DNA of 8,485 bases from an uncultured Acidiphilium sp. Lineage in GTDB: Bacteria; Bacillota; Clostridia; Christensenellales; Borkfalkiaceae. The notes under the pieces are model-generated. The model did no database searches, had not been told where the DNA came from, and worked only from the letters and a program-made list of their open reading frames with translations. A program made the position numbers and the translations under genes. The stretch is from contig CABUWK010000057.1 in the NCBI GenBank assembly GCA_902495325.1, positions 1 to 8,485 on the forward strand, read 5' to 3'. Position 1 is the stretch's first letter; every line of letters begins with the position of its first letter. Of this stretch, positions 1 to 4,953 are shown piece by piece.

Positions 1-277
1 AAACGTATAACACGCGAGCGGAACGCAGTATTAGTCAAAAACACGGCGTAAGACCGGGTTTAAATGCAATCACCTGTGGCTAACGGCGATAAATTCAGGA
101 AAATCGAGGCAAACGAGCGCAGTTATTCTTGATTGTATTACAAGCGAGTTTAACAAAGATTTTACGAATTTTGCGCCGTTAAAACTTGATGACGTTCACT
201 TTTCTCTCGGCTGACACAGTCATAAACCGATTTTTCGCCGTAAAAATAGTTAGTGATAGCGAATGCTAAACCTACCG
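1..277. other. Intergenic stretch with no recognised gene
   Basis: No convincing coding region was found on either strand. Two short frames are open from the left edge of the plus strand (stops at 49-51 and 81-83), so the tail of a gene lying outside the window cannot be excluded, but neither peptide is recognisable. The text is richer in A and T than the neighbouring gene. A short inverted repeat (TAGC at 257-260, GCTA at 265-268, loop GAAT) lies just beyond the stop codon of the leftward gene and, read on the minus strand, is followed after a few bases by a T5 run. It could be a weak terminator for that gene, but the stem is too short to call. Confidence 0.4.
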
Positions 278-1450
278 TTAAATCTTGCCGCCCTTGCTTC
301 CGATGCGGGAATACAGCCGCACCCTGCCCGCCAGAGAGGACGCCCCCTCTCCCCTTTCTTCGCCGAAAATGCCGTCTTCTCCGCGGATCGACGCACTGAT
401 CTCGTGTCCCACGATCGCAAGCGCCGTTTCCCGATATTTGCGGGAAAGCTCCTCGTTTCCGAAATAGGAATCGATTTTCCTGCGGGAATGATCGATCACC
501 GTTCTTGCCAGCGGGATCAGGTTGCCGGCAAAACAGGCGTCGTAAAAATCGGAAAGGAGTTTCTCGTCATCGGTCAGCGCGAGCGTTGCGGACGTTACCC
601 CTTCCGCCGCAAGTTCATTTAAAACCGCGGGATCCGCACAGGAAACTTCCGCCGAACAGATCGCGCCGAATTTCCCGCAAAGAGAGGCAAAATCCTTTAG
701 CGAAAAGCTCTTCTCTTCCGGTCGGCGGATCTTCAACCCGCGATATAAGGCATAGGCAAGATCGTTTTCGTAAAGAGGATTCGCCTTGTCGGCAAGGGCA
801 AGCCGCATCTCTTCCGTAAGCTCCGCGCCCGCTTCGTCGAGAAAGGCAAGAATTTCCTCTCCCGTTGCATACTTTTCGATCGCAGCCTCGGCAAATTTGC
901 CGTAAAGCAGTCTTTCGCCGTACACTTTCTGCTTTTTCATAGGTAAAAAAGCATTCTTTTCGTCGATATGCACGCCGTATTTTTTCAGCCGCGCATTGAT
1001 CTTTCCCGCCAGGTCGAGAACGTAATCCCGGTGTGCGTCGCGATAAGGCGCGAGCGCGGCATGAAATTTTTTGCGGAGTTTTCTCGGCACGCCGAACGCC
1101 GTCGCGCGGATCTTCTCTCCGCCAGCGGTTTTCACGTACACTTCCGCGCCGCAGAAATACACGCCGCCCGTTTCGCGGCAACTCAGGCGCAGCTCTTCCG
1201 CCCCGGCAAGCGAAGCGTAATCGACCATGCCGAACACGGGCTGAGAAAACTTTGCCGCATAGTACGCAACGAAAGCGGGCATGCGATCGAATCCCGAATA
1301 ACAGGTGCGGAACTGAACGTTCACGTTGCGCGTTTCCGGAATTTCGTCATAGTGTTCAAACGCCCCCGCTTTCGCAAGCTTTCTGATTGCCTTCACCCGC
1401 GTATGGCGGCGTTTGCTCTGTAATTTTTCTATCCATAAATCTTTTTGCAT
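278..1450 (-). CDS. PHP-domain-like protein with degenerate metal site
   Basis: A 390-residue protein, probably cytosolic, with no signal peptide or membrane segment. Its layout resembles a clostridial family of PHP (polymerase and histidinol phosphatase) phosphoesterase-like proteins: a basic helical N-terminus (1-40), a first strand at 43-52 where those proteins carry a His-x-His motif, a MDHDS-like segment at 76-80, a conserved glutamate (E103), a middle helical part (125-205) with an APYR...K-IN...KYG pattern, and a C-terminal part around 310-350 ending in GHE. The expected ligands are mostly replaced: His-x-His reads Q46-F-R48, and the DHD-like motif reads D77-Y78-A79. It may therefore bind a ligand or act as a scaffold without hydrolase activity. 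The start is supported by an AAAGG site six bases upstream. It is divergent from the HU gene and has its own promoter. The family assignment is from memory of motif patterns, not from a search. Confidence 0.65.
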   Translation of the reverse strand: MQKDLWIEKLQSKRRHTRVKAIRKLAKAGAFEHYDEIPETRNVNVQFRTCYSGFDRMPAFVAYYAAKFSQPVFGMVDYASLAGAEELRLSCRETGGVYFCGAEVYVKTAGGEKIRATAFGVPRKLRKKFHAALAPYRDAHRDYVLDLAGKINARLKKYGVHIDEKNAFLPMKKQKVYGERLLYGKFAEAAIEKYATGEEILAFLDEAGAELTEEMRLALADKANPLYENDLAYALYRGLKIRRPEEKSFSLKDFASLCGKFGAICSAEVSCADPAVLNELAAEGVTSATLALTDDEKLLSDFYDACFAGNLIPLARTVIDHSRRKIDSYFGNEELSRKYRETALAIVGHEISASIRGEDGIFGEERGEGASSLAGRVRLYSRIGSKGGKI

Positions 1451-1475
1451 GAAAAACCTTTCCCCGTTGTCGCCT

Positions 1476-1503
1476 TATCCGAAGGATCCCGATCCGCCGG
1501 ATA
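1476..1503 (-). other. Inverted repeat in leader of PHP-like gene
   Basis: TATCCG (1476-1481) pairs with CGGATA (1498-1503), and inside it GGAT (1484-1487) pairs with ATCC (1492-1495) around a 4-base loop, with a 2x2 internal loop between. It lies about 25 bases upstream of the start codon in the predicted leader of the minus-strand gene. No T-run follows on the minus strand, so it is not an intrinsic terminator. It may affect mRNA stability or translation, or it may be chance. Confidence 0.35.
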
Positions 1504-1566
1504 TTTCCGCAAAAAGGGAAAAAATGGTCTTTTCCGACAGATTCTGACGACCGATACTACCCCTAT

Positions 1567-1595
1567 AGTTTAATATATTATGAAAGTTTTGTCAA
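1567..1595 (-). promoter_or_regulatory. Promoter of PHP-like gene
   Basis: Read on the minus strand there is a perfect TTGACA at 1595-1590, a 17-base spacer and TAAACT at 1572-1567 (4 of 6 matches to TATAAT). Transcription would start near 1560, giving a leader of about 110 nt. This is a sigma-A type promoter with a strong -35 and a weak -10. It lies back to back with the HU promoter, with the phased repeats between them. Confidence 0.55.
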
Positions 1596-1603
1596 GTGTA
1601 TAT

Positions 1604-1660
1604 AAAATTTTCGGAAAACGACAAGAAATTTTCGGAAACCCCTTGAAAATTTTCCGGAAT
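1604..1660. repeat. Three AAATTTTCGGAA repeats in 21-bp phase
   Basis: Three near-identical copies lie at 1604-1618, 1626-1638 and 1646-1659, each built on AAATTTTCGGAA (the third has CCGG). Their TTTTC cores start at 1608, 1629 and 1650, a period of exactly 21 bases, or two helical turns, so they lie on one face of the DNA. Each core is itself a dyad: TTTTC-G-GAAAA in copy 1, TTTC-G-GAAA in copy 2, and TTCCGGAA in copy 3. Copy 3 starts within the HU -35 box and fills most of the -35/-10 spacer; copy 1 lies nine bases behind the -35 of the leftward promoter. The layout suggests a cooperative operator for one or both genes. The binding protein is unknown; autoregulation by the HU-like protein is one possibility. 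Confidence 0.6.
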
Positions 1661-1670
1661 ATGCTATAAT
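1643..1670 (+). promoter_or_regulatory. Promoter of HU gene
   Basis: TTGAAA (1643-1648), a 16-base spacer and TATAAT (1665-1670) with an extended -10 TGC at 1662-1664. Transcription would start near 1677, leaving a leader of about 128 nt. This is a strong sigma-A promoter. Copy 3 of the phased repeat occupies 1646-1659, so a protein bound there should block polymerase. Confidence 0.75.
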
Positions 1671-1742
1671 AATAACAGAGTTCGGGTCAAATCGGCGCGC
1701 CGTTTTTCTTTCAATCGACGGACAAGCCGGAAACCCGTTTCG

Positions 1743-1786
1743 GTTGCCTGTCCCGAAAAATTGTTTCGTCGGGATTTCCCGGCAAC
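1743..1786 (+). other. Stem-loop in HU mRNA leader
   Basis: GTTGCC (1743-1748) pairs with GGCAAC (1781-1786). Inside it TCCCGA (1751-1756) pairs with TCGGGA (1769-1774), or alternatively CGAAA (1754-1758) with TTTCG (1764-1768). The structure ends seven bases before the Shine-Dalgarno GGAGGT (1794-1799), close enough to influence ribosome access. It matches no riboswitch class known to me. Confidence 0.4.
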
Positions 1787-1804
1787 GGTCCACGGAGGTA
1801 TTTC

Positions 1805-2080
1805 ATGAACAAAAGTGAATTCATCAGAGCCTACGCCGACTCTCTCGGCGTAACGATCAAAGACGCCGAAACTTATTTCAACGCCTTTCTCGACACGGTC
1901 ACCGATTCTTTGAAGAAAGGGGAATACGTTCACATTTCCGGTTTTGCGACCTTTGATTTAAGAGACAAGAACGAACGGGACGGCGTGAACCCGCTTACGG
2001 GAGAAAAGGTCGTGATCCCCGCATGCAAATCGCCCGTCGTAAAATTCAGCAAATCGTATAAAGAGCTGTTCAACCGTTGA
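1805..2080 (+). CDS. HU-family DNA-binding protein
   Basis: A 91-residue protein of normal HU/IHF length. It would bind and bend DNA as a dimer and help organise the nucleoid. The N-terminal helices (3-38) match the family (MNKSEFI, then DAE...FLD...LKKGE). The GFATF at 46-50 corresponds to the usual GFGTF. The DNA-binding arm runs about 52-75 with the NP-x-TGE turn at 62-67, whose proline (P63) intercalates into DNA in family members. The arm is less basic than usual: it reads K55, E57, R58, D59 and V61, where position 61 is commonly Arg. The C-terminus (IPACKSPVVKFSKSYKELF) is typical. The start follows GGAGGT (1794-1799) at a 5-base spacing. The gene is monocistronic and divergent from the PHP-like gene. 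A specialised paralogue rather than the main HU is possible, so no gene symbol is given. Confidence 0.93.
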   Translation: MNKSEFIRAYADSLGVTIKDAETYFNAFLDTVTDSLKKGEYVHISGFATFDLRDKNERDGVNPLTGEKVVIPACKSPVVKFSKSYKELFNR

Positions 2081-2308
2081 TTTCCCGTACAGGATCGGAA
2101 ACGGTCTGACTGTCTTTCCTGTACCGAATAAAAATCGGGAACCGGACGGAGTTTCCGTGCGGCGTATATTTTATGCGTGACGGATATGTTTTGTCCGTCT
2201 TTTCGTGTTGAGATCGCTTCTCGTAAAACCATATCGTTTTGTCGTTCCGTCCTGTAGACCTGTTGTAATTTTTCGCGATCGGAACGAAAATACGTCCTGA
2301 GATCCTTC
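2081..2308. other. Intergenic region with several stem-loops
   Basis: No credible gene. Directly after the HU stop, GTACAGGA (2087-2094) pairs with TCCTGTAC (2117-2124) around a 22-base loop, with no T-run after it. ACGGA (2146-2150) pairs with TCCGT (2154-2158), extended by CCG/CGG. TCGTTCCG (2242-2249) pairs with CGGAACGA (2280-2287), extendable by a short T/A helix after a one-base bulge. The density of hairpins suggests transcribed, structured RNA, most simply the HU 3' UTR, rather than coding DNA. Confidence 0.45.
2179..2203 (+). terminator. Possible weak terminator after HU gene
   Basis: GACGGA (2179-2184) and TCCGTC (2194-2199) form a 6-bp stem with a 9-base loop, followed by TTTT at 2200-2203. 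It lies about 100 bases after the HU stop codon. The stem is short and the T-run is interrupted by C, so readthrough to the strong terminator at 2442-2475 is likely. Confidence 0.35.
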
Positions 2309-2440
2309 ACGGGCAAAGGCAAGCAGGCTCCGGATGACAAGGCATATTTTCCCCCGATTGCATGATAACAAAAACCGTTCTGCCTTTCCCGTCATTCTTT
2401 CCCGGTCCGCCTGACGGACCCGGGAAGAACGTGAGAAAGG
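2309..2440 (+). ncRNA. Candidate structured RNA upstream of a terminator
   Basis: ACGGG and AAAGGCA (2309-2321, one bulged C) pair with TGCCTTT and CCCGT (2381-2392), giving a 12-bp closing stem. Next comes a long hairpin: TTCTT (2395-2399) with AAGAA (2425-2429), then CCCGGTCCG (2401-2409) with CGGACCCGGG (2415-2424, one bulge) around the loop CCTGA. In an alternative fold CCTTTC (2383-2388) pairs with GAAAGG (2435-2440), extending this hairpin and breaking the closing stem. A perfect terminator follows at once. I see no match to tmRNA, RNase P RNA, SRP RNA or 6S RNA signatures, and no clear promoter, so this could be an independent small RNA or the end of the HU transcript. Only the plus strand has the T-run at the end. 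Confidence 0.35.
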
Positions 2441-2441
2441 T

Positions 2442-2475
2442 AACGCCGCGATAATCAACTTATCGCGGCGTTTTT
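2442..2475 (+). terminator. Strong Rho-independent terminator
   Basis: A 13-bp perfect stem (2442-2454 with 2460-2472, GC-rich core CGCCGCG/CGCGGCG), a 5-base loop TCAAC, and a T5 run at 2471-2475. The T-run shows that it ends plus-strand transcription coming from the HU side. The same palindrome lies 27 bases after the metK stop codon on the other strand. There it is followed by only two T residues, so it may also end or protect the metK message, but less efficiently. Confidence 0.85.
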
Positions 2476-2502
2476 CATTGCAAACAATCCGGTTTGCGCC
2501 CG

Positions 2503-3675
2503 TTATTTCTTGAGATATTTTTTCAGATCTTCCACACGGTCAAGCTTTTCCCACGGGAAAATATCTCTTCCGAAGTGACCGTAAGCCGCCGTCTGACGGT
2601 AGATGGGTCTGCGGAGATCGAGCGTTTTTATGATCGAATAGGGGCGAAGATCGAACTCTTTGGAAACGATATCGGCGATTTCGCCGTCCGGCAGCTTTCC
2701 CGTTCCTTTCGTGTTCACGAAAAGGGATACCGGCTTCGCAACGCCGATCGCATACGCGACCTCTAAGGTGCATTCGTCGGCAAGCCCCGCCGCCACCACG
2801 TTTTTGCAGATATAACGCGCCATGTAAGCCGCGCTTCTGTCCACTTTGGTGGGATCCTTCCCCGAAAACGCGCCGCCGCCGTGCGGGCAACTTCCGCCGT
2901 AAGTATCCACAATGATCTTTCTGCCCGTCAGACCGCTGTCTCCGTGCGGTCCGCCGATCTCGAATCTTCCGGTGGGGTTGATAAAATATTTCGTATTCTC
3001 GTCGAGAAGATCTTCCGGAAGACATTCTTCGATGACGTATTTTTTCACGTCCGCGCGAAGTTGTTCCGTCGTGACCTGTTCGCCGTGCTGGGTAGAAACG
3101 ACTACGGTGTCGATCCTCTTCACCTTTCCGTTTTCGTATTCCACGGTCACCTGGCTCTTCCCGTCGGGACGGAGATAATCGAGAATGCCCTGTTTCCGCA
3201 CTTCGGTCAGCCTTCTTGTGAGTTTATGGGCAAGCGTGATCGCCATCGGCATATATTCTTCCGTTTCGTTACAGGCATAACCGAACATCATTCCCTGGTC
3301 GCCCGCGCCGAAACGGTCGGCTTCGTCTCCCGAGATCCGGTGTTCCACCGAATTGTCCACGCCGAGCGCGATATCCGCACTCTGTTCGTGAATGGATGAG
3401 ATCACCGCGCAGGTGTCGCAATCGAACCCGTATTTCGCGCGGTCGTACCCGATCTCCCGGACGGTTTTTCTCACGACCTGCTGAATATCTACATAGCAGT
3501 TCGTGGAAATTTCTCCCATCACGAGAACGAGCCCCGTCGTAGTGGCGCACTCGCACGCGACGCGGGCGTAAGGATCTTTTTCCAGAATCGCATCCAGGAC
3601 GGCGTCCGAAATCTGATCGCAGATCTTATCGGGATGCCCTTCCGTCACGCTTTCGCTTGTAAAAAATTTGTTCAT
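2503..3675 (-). CDS. metK: S-adenosylmethionine synthetase
   Basis: A 390-residue methionine adenosyltransferase, full length for the bacterial family. It makes S-adenosylmethionine from methionine and ATP in the cytosol as a homotetramer, releasing phosphate and pyrophosphate. The N-terminus FFTSESVTEGHPDKICDQ carries the catalytic histidine H14 in GHPDK (13-17). GAGDQG (123-128) and GGGAFSGKD (266-274) are the two family signatures, the second a glycine-rich phosphate loop. DxxLRP and the FGRD near the C-terminus (368-371) are also typical. In-frame ATG codons lie further upstream, but the start at 3675 fits the conserved N-terminus and has an AAGGA site at 3685-3689. The gene has its own consensus promoter and is divergent from a radical SAM gene. 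No SAM riboswitch motif was recognised in the leader. Confidence 0.98.
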   Translation of the reverse strand: MNKFFTSESVTEGHPDKICDQISDAVLDAILEKDPYARVACECATTTGLVLVMGEISTNCYVDIQQVVRKTVREIGYDRAKYGFDCDTCAVISSIHEQSADIALGVDNSVEHRISGDEADRFGAGDQGMMFGYACNETEEYMPMAITLAHKLTRRLTEVRKQGILDYLRPDGKSQVTVEYENGKVKRIDTVVVSTQHGEQVTTEQLRADVKKYVIEECLPEDLLDENTKYFINPTGRFEIGGPHGDSGLTGRKIIVDTYGGSCPHGGGAFSGKDPTKVDRSAAYMARYICKNVVAAGLADECTLEVAYAIGVAKPVSLFVNTKGTGKLPDGEIADIVSKEFDLRPYSIIKTLDLRRPIYRQTAAYGHFGRDIFPWEKLDRVEDLKKYLKK

Positions 3676-3797
3676 GCTGTTTATTCCTTCTTTCCGGATA
3701 TTTGTGGTCTGTTTCCCGCAAGGCAACGCCGATCATCCGAACCGGGCGGGAAAACCGCCGACGGCAAACGAAGAAAAGAACCGACATTTTCTACGGT
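3676..3797 (-). other. metK mRNA leader with competing stems
   Basis: The predicted leader is about 120 nt. In plus-strand coordinates GCGGGAAA (3746-3753) can pair with TTTCCCGC (3712-3719), while the overlapping GGCGG (3745-3749) can instead form a tight hairpin with CCGCC (3755-3759). The two pairings exclude each other, as in regulatory leaders, but no T-run follows and neither stem covers the Shine-Dalgarno at 3685-3689. The sequence does not match the SAM-I, SAM-II or SMK box cores as I know them. Confidence 0.3.
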
Positions 3798-3803
3798 AAA
3801 TTT

Positions 3804-3832
3804 ATTATACACCATAATAAAACGATTGTCAA
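3804..3832 (-). promoter_or_regulatory. Consensus promoter of metK
   Basis: Read on the minus strand there is TTGACA at 3832-3827, a 17-base spacer and TATAAT at 3809-3804. Both hexamers are perfect, so this should be a strong sigma-A promoter with a start near 3797. Its -35 overlaps that of the divergent radical SAM promoter. Confidence 0.88.
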
Positions 3833-3854
3833 TTTTCTTTCGGCATGATACAAT
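3826..3854 (+). promoter_or_regulatory. Promoter of radical SAM gene
   Basis: TTGTCA (3826-3831, 5 of 6), a 17-base spacer and TACAAT (3849-3854, 5 of 6) with an extended -10 TGA at 3846-3848. Transcription would start near 3861, about 50 nt before the start codon. An in-frame ATG at 3845 lies inside this promoter, which is one reason to reject it as the start. The -35 overlaps the metK -35 by five bases. Confidence 0.72.
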
Positions 3855-3910
3855 ATTTCAAGCAGTATTTCAAGCAGATTCGGTCACCCGCGAACGGGAG
3901 AGGTCAGACT

Positions 3911-4777
3911 ATGGGAAAGCCCTGTTATTTATGTCCGAAGCGTTGCGGGATCGACCGCACGGAACAAAAAGGCGCGTGCGGCGAAACGTACGCGATGCGC
4001 ATCGCCAAATATTACCCGCACATGTTCGAAGAACCGCCGGTCAGCGGCACGAAGGGATCGGGAACGATATTCTTCTGCGGATGCGGTTTAAAATGTGTTT
4101 TTTGTCAGAACTACGTTTTATCCCGAAGCGAAACGGGGAAGGAGATCTCGCCCGGAGAACTGGCGGATATCTTCCGCGAGCTCGAAAAATCCGGCGTACA
4201 TAACATCAACCTCGTAACCCCGACGCACTTTCTCGACGGTATCGTAAAAGCTTTCTCTCTCTACCGCCCGAACATCCCCGTCGTGTATAACACACACGGA
4301 TACGAGACGATTGAAAATTTAAGGTTAATCGACCCATACGTGGATATTTATCTCCCCGATCTCAAATTTTACGACCCGGAACTCTCCTTCCGTTACACGG
4401 GAAGAAGAGATTATTTCTCCTATGCGAGCCGTGCGGTATCCTTTATGATGAACACAAAAAAAACGGTCTTCGGAGAAGACGGCATGATGAAAAGCGGAGT
4501 GATCGTGCGCCACATGATCATGCCCCTCGGCGTGAGAGACAGCGAAAAGATCCTTGAATGGTTTGCGGAAAACAGACAAAACGGAGCCTATCTTTCTCTG
4601 ATGGCGCAGTATACCCCTTTCGGCGAATACAAAAAGTATCCCGAACTGTGCCGACCGATCACCGCGCGGGAATACGAACGGGTTTACGAAAAACTGCTCG
4701 ATCTCGGCATCACGGATTATTTCGTGCAGGAACTGGGCTCTTCGGGCGAAAGTTTCATCCCGAAATGGGATTTTTAA
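3911..4777 (+). CDS. Radical SAM protein, PflX/COG1313 family
   Basis: A 288-residue cytosolic iron-sulfur protein related to pyruvate formate-lyase activating enzymes. The radical SAM motif CxxxCxxC is C58-GLK-C62-VF-C65, binding the 4Fe-4S cluster that cleaves S-adenosylmethionine. The N-terminus has a second cysteine set, C5-YL-C8-PKR-C12 and C23 in a GACGE context, typical of this family and possibly holding another cluster. Further family features are GTKGSGTIFF before the motif, the INLVTPTHF strand (about 96-104) and a C-terminal QELGSSGESFIPKWDF. The family's substrate is unknown, and no glycyl radical enzyme is encoded in this window. The start at 3911 is chosen because GGGAGAGG (3896-3903) sits seven bases upstream and the family begins just before the CxxCPxxC motif. 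It is probably transcribed alone and competes with metK for polymerase at the shared promoter region. Confidence 0.9.
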   Translation: MGKPCYLCPKRCGIDRTEQKGACGETYAMRIAKYYPHMFEEPPVSGTKGSGTIFFCGCGLKCVFCQNYVLSRSETGKEISPGELADIFRELEKSGVHNINLVTPTHFLDGIVKAFSLYRPNIPVVYNTHGYETIENLRLIDPYVDIYLPDLKFYDPELSFRYTGRRDYFSYASRAVSFMMNTKKTVFGEDGMMKSGVIVRHMIMPLGVRDSEKILEWFAENRQNGAYLSLMAQYTPFGEYKKYPELCRPITAREYERVYEKLLDLGITDYFVQELGSSGESFIPKWDF

Positions 4778-4835
4778 CCCCGGATAAAACGGCATTATCC
4801 CCCGGGAAACTCCCCGCCGCCCGGCTTTAAGCGGG
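4778..4835 (+). other. GC-rich inverted repeats after radical SAM gene
   Basis: GGATAA (4782-4787) pairs with TTATCC (4795-4800) around a 7-base loop, extendable by CCC/GGG. A second repeat pairs CCCGC (4813-4817) with GCGGG (4831-4835). Neither is followed by a T-run on the plus strand, so these are at most atypical terminators. Some readthrough into the trk operon is possible. Confidence 0.35.
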
Positions 4836-4857
4836 AAAAAACAGGGAAATTTTACCT

Positions 4858-4878
4858 ATCGTCCTTAAAAAGGATGAT
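4858..4878. promoter_or_regulatory. 21-bp dyad overlapping trkA -35: candidate operator
   Basis: ATC-g-TCCTT at 4858-4866 and AAGGA-t-GAT at 4870-4878 are inverted copies around a central AAA, with one mismatched pair (G4861/T4875), so eight of nine positions pair. The right half runs into the putative -35 box of trkA (4874-4879). Its size and placement are those of a repressor operator. With no T-run and a 3-base centre it is a poorer fit for a terminator. The regulator is unknown. Confidence 0.45.
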
Positions 4879-4902
4879 TATTCTTTCCGGTTGTGCTATA
4901 AT
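4874..4902 (+). promoter_or_regulatory. Promoter of trkA-trkH-PPTase operon
   Basis: TATAAT at 4897-4902 is preceded by an extended -10 TGC (4894-4896). The -35 position at a 17-base spacer (4874-4879, ATGATT) matches only 3 of 6, so the promoter relies on the extended -10. The start would be near 4909, giving a 45-nt leader. The -10 core TGCTATAAT is identical to that of the HU promoter. Confidence 0.65.
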
Positions 4903-4953
4903 GTTACGGAAAGAGTTTTCAAAGCGTTTTCAAATACCGAACGGAGGAAAAGT

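Noticed and set aside
2208..2237. TTGAGA (2208-2213) with TATCGT (2232-2237) as a promoter for the candidate RNA.
   Set aside because: The -10 is poor and the spacer is 18. It is too weak to call without transcript data.
1930..2340. A 136-codon open frame on the minus strand, running from the intergenic region into the HU gene.
   Set aside because: Half of it is antisense to the HU coding sequence, there is no clear ribosome binding site, and the peptide is basic and low in family-like patterns. The interval is better explained by structured RNA and a 3' UTR.
2171..2458. A 95-codon open frame on the minus strand across the HU-metK gap.
   Set aside because: It starts inside the terminator hairpin, has no recognisable motif or good ribosome binding site, and competes with another open frame in the same interval.
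2081..2475. A known housekeeping RNA (tmRNA, RNase P RNA, SRP RNA or 6S RNA).
   Set aside because: I found none of the conserved cores expected: no tRNA-like CCA end with a tag frame, no GAGGAAAGTCC-type P RNA motif, and no SRP apical GGAAGGAAGCAGCC.
3676..3726. A 17-residue extension of MetK, starting at 3726.
   Set aside because: MetK proteins begin close to the FFTSESVTEGHPDK segment, and 3675 has its own AAGGA site.
3845..3910. A longer N-terminus for the radical SAM protein, starting at ATG 3845.
   Set aside because: This ATG lies between the -35 and -10 boxes and has no ribosome binding site. The ATG at 3911 has a good one and fits the family N-terminus.
4891..4953. A 21-residue N-terminal extension of TrkA starting at ATG 4891.
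   Set aside because: The start would lie within the extended -10 box, and the Rossmann strand MKIVVVGCG begins naturally at 4954 behind GGAGGA.
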